Assembly (NCBI GenBank): GCA_029718625.1
Contig: CM056376.1
Span: 94,407,945 to 94,471,944 of the forward strand
DNA length: 64,000 nt
Source of the DNA: Synaphobranchus kaupii
Taxonomy: Eukaryota; Chordata; Actinopteri; Anguilliformes; Synaphobranchidae
Direction of reading: 5' to 3'
Positions within the stretch are counted from its first letter, which is position 1; every line of letters begins with the position of its first letter. The notes under the pieces are model-generated. The model searched no databases and was not told the DNA's origin. It saw only the letters and a program-made list of their open reading frames with translations. Of this stretch, positions 58,925 to 64,000 are shown piece after piece. The translations under genes were made by a program, and so were the position numbers.

Positions 58925-59044
58925 GTAAGTATTCTAATAGACATACATGTCAGGTTAGGTAATTGTCCAGTTAGTGTCTTGTGAATGAACTATTCTTTTT
59001 TTTCTGTGTGTTCACCTGTGTTTACAATTTGTCTTTTGCTTCAG

Positions 59045-59212
59045 GTGTACGCAGAATTTCACCGAATCACCAATCAGAATCTTCCCCAGACTTTTTTCTC
59101 CTCCTTGAACAAATACACACCTCAACTCCTCAGTCTTTACAAAACTAAGGCAGGGAAGAGTGGTGCTACTGCTGACAAGATGGCTGCAATCCTGAATGAC
59201 TATGAGGAAAAA
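59045..59212 (+). CDS. SAMD3-like family exon
   Basis: It encodes VYAEFHRITNQNLPQTFFSS, LNKYTPQLLSLYKTKAGKSG and KMAAILNDYEEK, with clean phase 0 at both ends (cttcag; gaaaaa|gtaagt). Confidence 0.75.
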
Positions 59213-59302
59213 GTAAGTAATGTCTAATTAGTGCCAGAGTGCTGCTTACTCTTGGTGATCTTATTTGTTAATCAGTTGGAATTTTGTGTTTTGTCTTAAT
59301 AG

Positions 59303-59398
59303 GACAAGAACGGCATCTGTACAGTCCGAACTGCAGTCCTGGCAGGTCTCCCTGTGTACTTCAAAGAAGACGCATCAGAGGTTTTCAGGACCAGCAAG
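59303..59398 (+). CDS. SAMD3-like family exon
   Basis: It encodes DKNGICTVRTAVLAGLPVYF and KEDASEVFRTSK, in phase 0 at both ends (cttaatag; agcaag|gtaaca). Confidence 0.75.
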
Positions 59399-59633
59399 GT
59401 AACAAATACACTAGACAATTGATTCAGTATTCCTTTATTTGCCTAATGTAAATGGAGCTGGTTACATAAACACGAGAAGGTGGCCGTGATAATATATTAC
59501 TAACAAGACTGATGAATTAAGAATTTAAACAATGGATAGTAAAGCAAACAATGACGTACCATCTGCACTCAAAAGTAATTCTAAAGGGGTAAATCAAAGA
59601 ACGAATTATTAAAACAAGGGAGCTGAGCATATA

Positions 59634-60423
59634 CAGTGGCTTCAGAAAGTATTCAGACCCCTTCACTTTTTGCACACTTTACTGTTGTAGATTTTTTACA
59701 TACAGTATAGAACACATTTGTTGGCTAAATAGCTAAGTCATCAAGGGTCTAAGGTATCAAATGAGCCTCAACACATCACTCTGCTGCCAGATATGCAGTA
59801 GATGTGGATGGATCACTTCAAGGGTTGTTTCTCCTGAATAACTCCTACTGAACCCAATGGAAAAATTATCCAGGTTAAACAACTGCAAAAGTAATCTCTC
59901 TTTATCTGCTGCATATCTGGCAGCAGCATGATGGTTCAAGGCTCATTTCATACATTGGACCCTTGATGACTTAAAACCAGTTAGCCAACAAATGTGTTCT
60001 ATACTGTATCAGCATAATTTACAGCTGAATCTAGTCCCACCCCCCAATTCCCATAGAGATCCATTCAAATGCAAAGAGTTTTAATATAGCTTGTAGGACA
60101 ACCTGAAAATAAGATATCCAGACTCTGATGACGTTGATAGGTCACAGACATCAGGAAGTCATGGCATGCAAAGGATATGCAACCAAGTATTAAAAATGAC
60201 AATTTAATTTAGGGTCTGAATATTTATACAAATGAGAATTTTTTTTTTTGATTTTTAATAAATTTGCGAAAAAAGTCTGAAAACATGTTTTTACTTTGTC
60301 ATTATGGGTTATTGAGTGTAGATTGATGGGCAAAAATGGCAGTTTTATCCATTTAAAATTAAATCTATAACACAGTAAAGTGTGCAAAAAGTGAAGGGGT
60401 CTGAATGCTTTCTGAAGCCACTG
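59634..60423. mobile_element. Tc1-like MITE with nested repeat, in an intron of the SAMD3-like gene
   Basis: The ends cagtggcttcagaaagtatt and its complement near 60400-60423 (tctgaagccactg) are flanked by TA, and ttcactttttgcacact is mirrored inward. The interior holds a copy of the palindromic repeat (59700-59980) and the Tc1-related block also seen at 7640-7865. Confidence 0.85.
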
Positions 60424-60503
60424 TATATCTGAAATGTTTGTTTTTTCTCTTAGACATTGTAAGCTGTCCTTTGAAATGTGTTTTTTATATTTATTACTTT
60501 CAG

Positions 60504-60817
60504 GAGGAGGAGCTTGACCAAGCATGGAGGGTGCAGTGTCAATCACAGCTGTGATACGTGAAGATGGAACTTCAGGGGTGCCCTTCAATCCGCTAGACAT
60601 ATCCATTGTGCTCGAGGATCAGGTTGCTATATGCAATGTCAAGTCTTGGCCTGATGCAGTGGTGCTACTGTTTGGCTTATTGTATGCCCTTCACTTAAGC
60701 TACCCAAAGAAACTGGTCACGTTTTTTGAGTTTGTCCAGAAAGTGTTGTTGAATCTTGAGGATGGCAAGTTGAGGCCTAAGTTGCTAGCATTGAAAAATG
60801 AGCTTGTGTCTGAGTAG
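60504..60817 (+). pseudogene. SAMD3-like family last exon, frameshifted
   Basis: The acceptor is actttcag. The first codons in phase 0 (EEELDQA) fit, then the frame shifts near 60522, after which SITAVIREDGTSGVPFNPLD, IVLEDQ and the conserved C-terminus run to TAG at 60815-60817. Confidence 0.7.
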
Positions 60818-60820
60818 GTA

Positions 60821-60993
60821 CAGTGGTGTTAAAAAAAATAGCAGTACAACATCAATAACCTGATGAACCACTGTTATTAGTAGTGATATTTCTGCATGGC
60901 AAATAATTTACTTGTAGATGTAGTAGTGTAATAGAAAAACAACAGACCCAACTGTCATGACATGTTGTACTGCTATTTTTTTGAACGCCACTA
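60821..60993. mobile_element. Tc1-like MITE, about 170 bp, three bases after a stop codon
   Basis: The ends cagtggtgttaaaaaaaata and gcagtacaacat are mirrored as atgttgtactgc...ttgaacgccact, with TA outside. It abuts the end of the SAMD3-like last exon. Confidence 0.85.
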
Positions 60994-61860
60994 TATGTTA
61001 GGACAGAAGACACCTAAATATATTGATTTGACTTGCAGTTCAGTGTTTGATTGTGTGAACCTTGTAGGAGGGGAGTCAATGTGGAATGCAGGAAAAGATT
61101 GACATTTTGAAAAGACCTGAGTACTGGGATTTGTCATGCGCATCAAAGGACCAGGCGGTCTTGGAATAACATTTGGCGACCAGGATGTCCCTTGGATGGA
61201 TGGGCCATTTGCTCACAGGAATGTCCCCATCTGGGGAAAAGACTGATAAGGAACTGTGTTGTGAGTGAATATGTGTGTTTTGGGGGCATTTAGGGCAGAA
61301 GGGGTCATTAGCCCCTGGCCAAACTATGGTAAAGGAAAATAGGAAATGGCCGACCCGGCCATCTGTTGACCTCTCCCGTAACCTCATACCTAGGTCAGTC
61401 CTAAGGGAAAAACTCCAGACAGTACCACAGTGCCCCCATGGTGGCACATCTGTCATTACACATTTTACTTCTCTTCTGGAGTAAGACTCAAAACTTCAGT
61501 TGAGATGGCCAACAAACTCCGTATAACTTTGTACATGTGATCCTTATATTGTTACATTACGTCTTATGTAATAAGAATAGGAATTACATGTAAAATGATT
61601 CATCAGGAGGGAATTTTCATGACAACTGCAACATAAATTAATCTGTGAATAATTATCATAATGGTAATCTGTTTGGTATGGATGTAATCCGGTAAAATCA
61701 AGGAATCAAATGAGATACATTTCATACCAAATGGAGTTTAGTAAAACATAGTTTCTATAACTCAGGGAAAAACTGTAACATTGGAATGTCCTTATCTGGT
61801 AATCATCTCCTTTTCCCCTCTCCCTAGACAGGAGATTAGCTAAATTCCTTTTTGACCACC
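60994..61860. other. Unassigned stretch
   Basis: No supported gene was seen. An open frame on the minus strand (61456-61076) has no recognisable motif. Confidence 0.4.
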
Positions 61861-62640
61861 CTTCCAGGTTAATTTATGACACTGCCTGGTTCAAACGCAT
61901 GATTTGGCATAAAAGAAGGGGAGACAAGCCCATCTGGGAGCATCGTATCCGATCTCCCACACCGTGCAGATTGTGTATTTTGGGTAGGGAGCATCGTATC
62001 CGATCTCCCACACCGTGCATATTGTGTATTTTGGGTAGGGAATATCGCAATTCGATTTCCCACACCTGTGCAGATTTCTGTGTGTGTGTGTAGCTGAAGC
62101 AGGCCGGTAAGATATTTACTCTGTGTTTTCTTTTCTTAATTTCTATGTTTTGTAATTGACCTAATTTTAAGATAATGACCTACCTGCCTGTGAATAAATT
62201 CTTATTATTTTAACTTGCGTGGTCTCCATGACTCTAATCCATTTTTTACCCTTTCAGCCTAAATTACGACTGAATACTCGGGGAAAATTCTGACCAATGA
62301 CCAACTGATCAGTGGCGGGGTACAGAAAGTGGAGATTCTAAGTTGGTAGGCGGCTAAGGTCGGTCATTAACAGGTTTAGTGAATGTACGGCTCTGGGAAT
62401 TTGACGTGGAGAGCCCATGGACGTTTTTACGTCGGTTCTTGTCAAATTCGCCTTAAGGAGCCCATTTAGTGCGCGCTAACCTGGGCTCGCAACTATCGAT
62501 GTAAAATATAATACATGTATTGTGTTAGCCAGACCCCAACCTCTGAGTTTCTCCACCGAACCGAGATTCGGCAATAGTGTTAATCCCGGGAGCATATATT
62601 GAGTAATGGTGGCATACATGGATGAGTCGAGTGTAACCAC
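61861..62640 (+). other. LTR-like stretch with three 51-bp repeats
   Basis: Three head-to-tail copies begin near 61937, 61988 and 62039 (gagcatcgtatccgatctcc, cacaccgtgcagattgtg, tattttgggtag); the third is diverged. A TATA-poor stretch and an aataaa (62193) followed by taacttgcgtggtctcc then resemble the R-U5 part of a retroviral or other LTR. No coding domain follows in the window. This is a tentative call. Confidence 0.35.
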
Positions 62641-63220
62641 TCTGAGCTTCACGCATGATTAAAGTAAATTCTAAATTCTATTTTAATAATTACGAGTAAA
62701 CCAATTGTAACTGTTACGCTTACTGTTTGTGATTATAGATATATTTGATGTGTCGTTCAGCTCCTGTGTGAGTGTTCTAATGCTCTCATTAGAATATTGT
62801 CATTTGGACGATAGGTCGGATATATCCGTGATGACAACATGGCCCCGTTTACGAACGGAGAATAAGACTCATACTGATCCGTTTCAGGCCTGTCTTAAGC
62901 GGGATATGGAGCAGCGCATTCATATCTGACTCATGGCGACGGACTCAGTATCTTCTTAAATGTACATGTAATATATTCATGAACGGAGGATAAATCACTA
63001 AACTCTTTTATTTACATCACAACAGCAGAGGACAAACATATTTACTCCTTCCCCTCCAGCTATTCCCTCATTGGTCTAGCTGTGCAGGGTTCTACAACCT
63101 GTTAGTCATGTTTTGGGTGTTCAGAATTCTGTTGGTTCAGTTTGTACAAGGGCTATTAAAATACATGCATTTTAAGAGGCTACATGTGATTTTGGAAAGG
63201 CGTTGGCACTAGATCTAAGA
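62641..63220. other. Unassigned stretch
   Basis: No gene or recognisable element was seen. Confidence 0.4.
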
Positions 63221-63227
63221 ATATATA

Positions 63228-63500
63228 GTTGCACTCAAAATTATTCAAGCCCCTTCACTTTTTGCACAATTTATTGTGTAGTAGATTTAATTTTAAATGG
63301 ATAAAATTGCCATTTTTGCCCATCAATCTACACTCAATAACCCATAATGACAAAGTGAAAACATGTTTAGAAATATTTGCACATGTATTAAAAATCAAAA
63401 ACTGAAATCTCATGTGCATAAGTATTCAAACCCTTTGCTTTAATGTATTTTTAAAGTATCATATTTGGTCGCATATCCATCTTTGTTGTGAGCACCAAGT
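63228..63500 (-). mobile_element. Tc1-like terminal fragment
   Basis: The sequence gttgcactcaaaattattca, agccccttcactttttgcac and cacaatttattgtg, then acccataatgacaaagtgaa, is related in part to 60230-60410 in inverse. Only one end of the element is evident. Confidence 0.6.
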
Positions 63501-63718
63501 ATTTTATCAGTGATTTATTTTTCTGTTGGCAGCTGTGTGGATAAATTTTGGCATAATTTGTAATGTGGTCAATAAATCACATTGGTTAAAATAAATTATT
63601 TTATTTGTAAGTATTTGTATTGAGTTAATGCAACTTTAAAGGTTCCAGGCAATCGGTTTCCTTAAATGAATTGAGTAGCTGCTATACCATTTTGAGTTGT
63701 TGTAACACAAGCTATTTA

Positions 63719-64000
63719 ACATTACATTACATTTATTTAGCAGACGCTTTTATCCAAAGCGACGTACAGTAAGTGCGTACAGAGACATCATCATCATTAC
63801 AGAACAGACAAGGCAAAGCACATCCTTTGCATAATGTAGCAGCTATCCCTAGCAATGAACGTTGACTGTAGTTCACAGTAAGCAAATCAGCAACACCACA
63901 CTTCCATTCCAAATACTATTATAAACTATACTATTATAAACCATTCCAAATACTATTATAAACTATGCTATTATAAACCATTCCAAATCTATTATAAACT
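63719..64000 (-). mobile_element. 3' end of the L2-like LINE, running off the window
   Basis: The tail acattacatttatttagcag, acgcttttatccaaagcgac and the UTR motifs (gcaaagcaca, ataatgtagcagctatccct) match the LINE copies at 1431-6540 and 18446-19560. A short attccaaatactattataaac unit is repeated three times at 63904-64000. Confidence 0.8.

Larger units (their letters stand above)
58536..60817 (+). pseudogene. 3' part of a fish-expanded SAMD3-like family gene, last exon out of frame
   Basis: Exons recognised: 58536-58924, 59045-59212, 59303-59398 and 60504-60817. The conserved parts are GFDGWKNSLKFKMGNYRSKL, a basic stretch (KRSRSS...NIKRPRRAEINFLPNYP), TFALRRQEIV, FKSRWPALFLEAQ, VYAEFHRITNQNLPQTFFSS, TVRTAVLAGLPVYFKED, and the C-terminal VVLLFGLLYALHLSYPKK and FFEFVQKVLLNLE. 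The molecular function is not known to me. The 5' exons were not found and may lie beyond the fold-back element or be lost. In the last exon the phase-0 reading hits TGA at about 60555, while the conserved C-terminus is in another frame from 60524. This is a one-base type frameshift or a sequence error. Confidence 0.65.

Noticed and set aside
61076..61456. 126-codon minus-strand open frame
   Set aside because: No recognisable domain, no exon-like features and unremarkable composition.

Overview
The window reads as nuclear DNA of a ray-finned (teleost) fish. The evidence is vertebrate-type split genes with GT/AG introns in a strongly fish-like repeat landscape: several Tc1 families including Sleeping Beauty-type ends, Mermaid/DANA and V-SINE-type SINEs, L2-like LINEs, a Penelope-like element, a DIRS element, Ty3/gypsy, hAT, Harbinger and Kolobok elements. 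The species cannot be told from the sequence.

Two host genes are visible. The main one is a complete 11-exon gene on the + strand (11130-31088). It encodes a 608-residue GALNT8-like polypeptide N-acetylgalactosaminyltransferase: a type II Golgi membrane protein with a GT-A catalytic domain and a C-terminal ricin-type lectin domain. All splice phases agree. Its introns are full of transposons, including a Ty3/gypsy element in sense in intron 8 that holds a 500-N assembly gap. The second gene (58536-60817, + strand) is the 3' part of a member of a family expanded in fish and often labelled SAMD3-like. Its last exon is out of frame.

Layout: 1-1430 unassigned sequence with a short tandem repeat; 1431-6540 an L2-like LINE (minus) split by a Penelope-like element at 1519-5653; 6540-11100 Tc1, Sleeping Beauty-type and Mermaid pieces; 11130-31088 galnt8-like; 31089-33224 3' flank with a palindromic repeat; 33225-40794 a nest of hAT and Harbinger-type elements inside one hAT-like insertion; 42299-43829 a full-length Tc1 element with an uninterrupted DD34E transposase; 44358-46208 a Kolobok-like TTAA element with a THAP exon and an opposite-strand P2X7-tail-like ORF; 47596-58198 a 10.6-kb fold-back structure; 58199-60820 the second gene; 60821-64000 a MITE, an LTR-like stretch, Tc1 pieces and a LINE tail.

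The most unusual object is the fold-back structure. Matching ~150-bp terminal inverted repeats lead into arrays of a 181-bp tandem repeat, about 26 units on the left (minus orientation) and about 12 on the right (plus orientation). A tyrosine-recombinase DIRS retrotransposon sits between the arms. A paralogous, apparently empty insertion site lies about 0.85 kb upstream. Other strong points are a Penelope-like element that also carries an SGNH-hydrolase-like domain and a hammerhead-like motif, and several nested insertions whose target-site duplications can be read directly.
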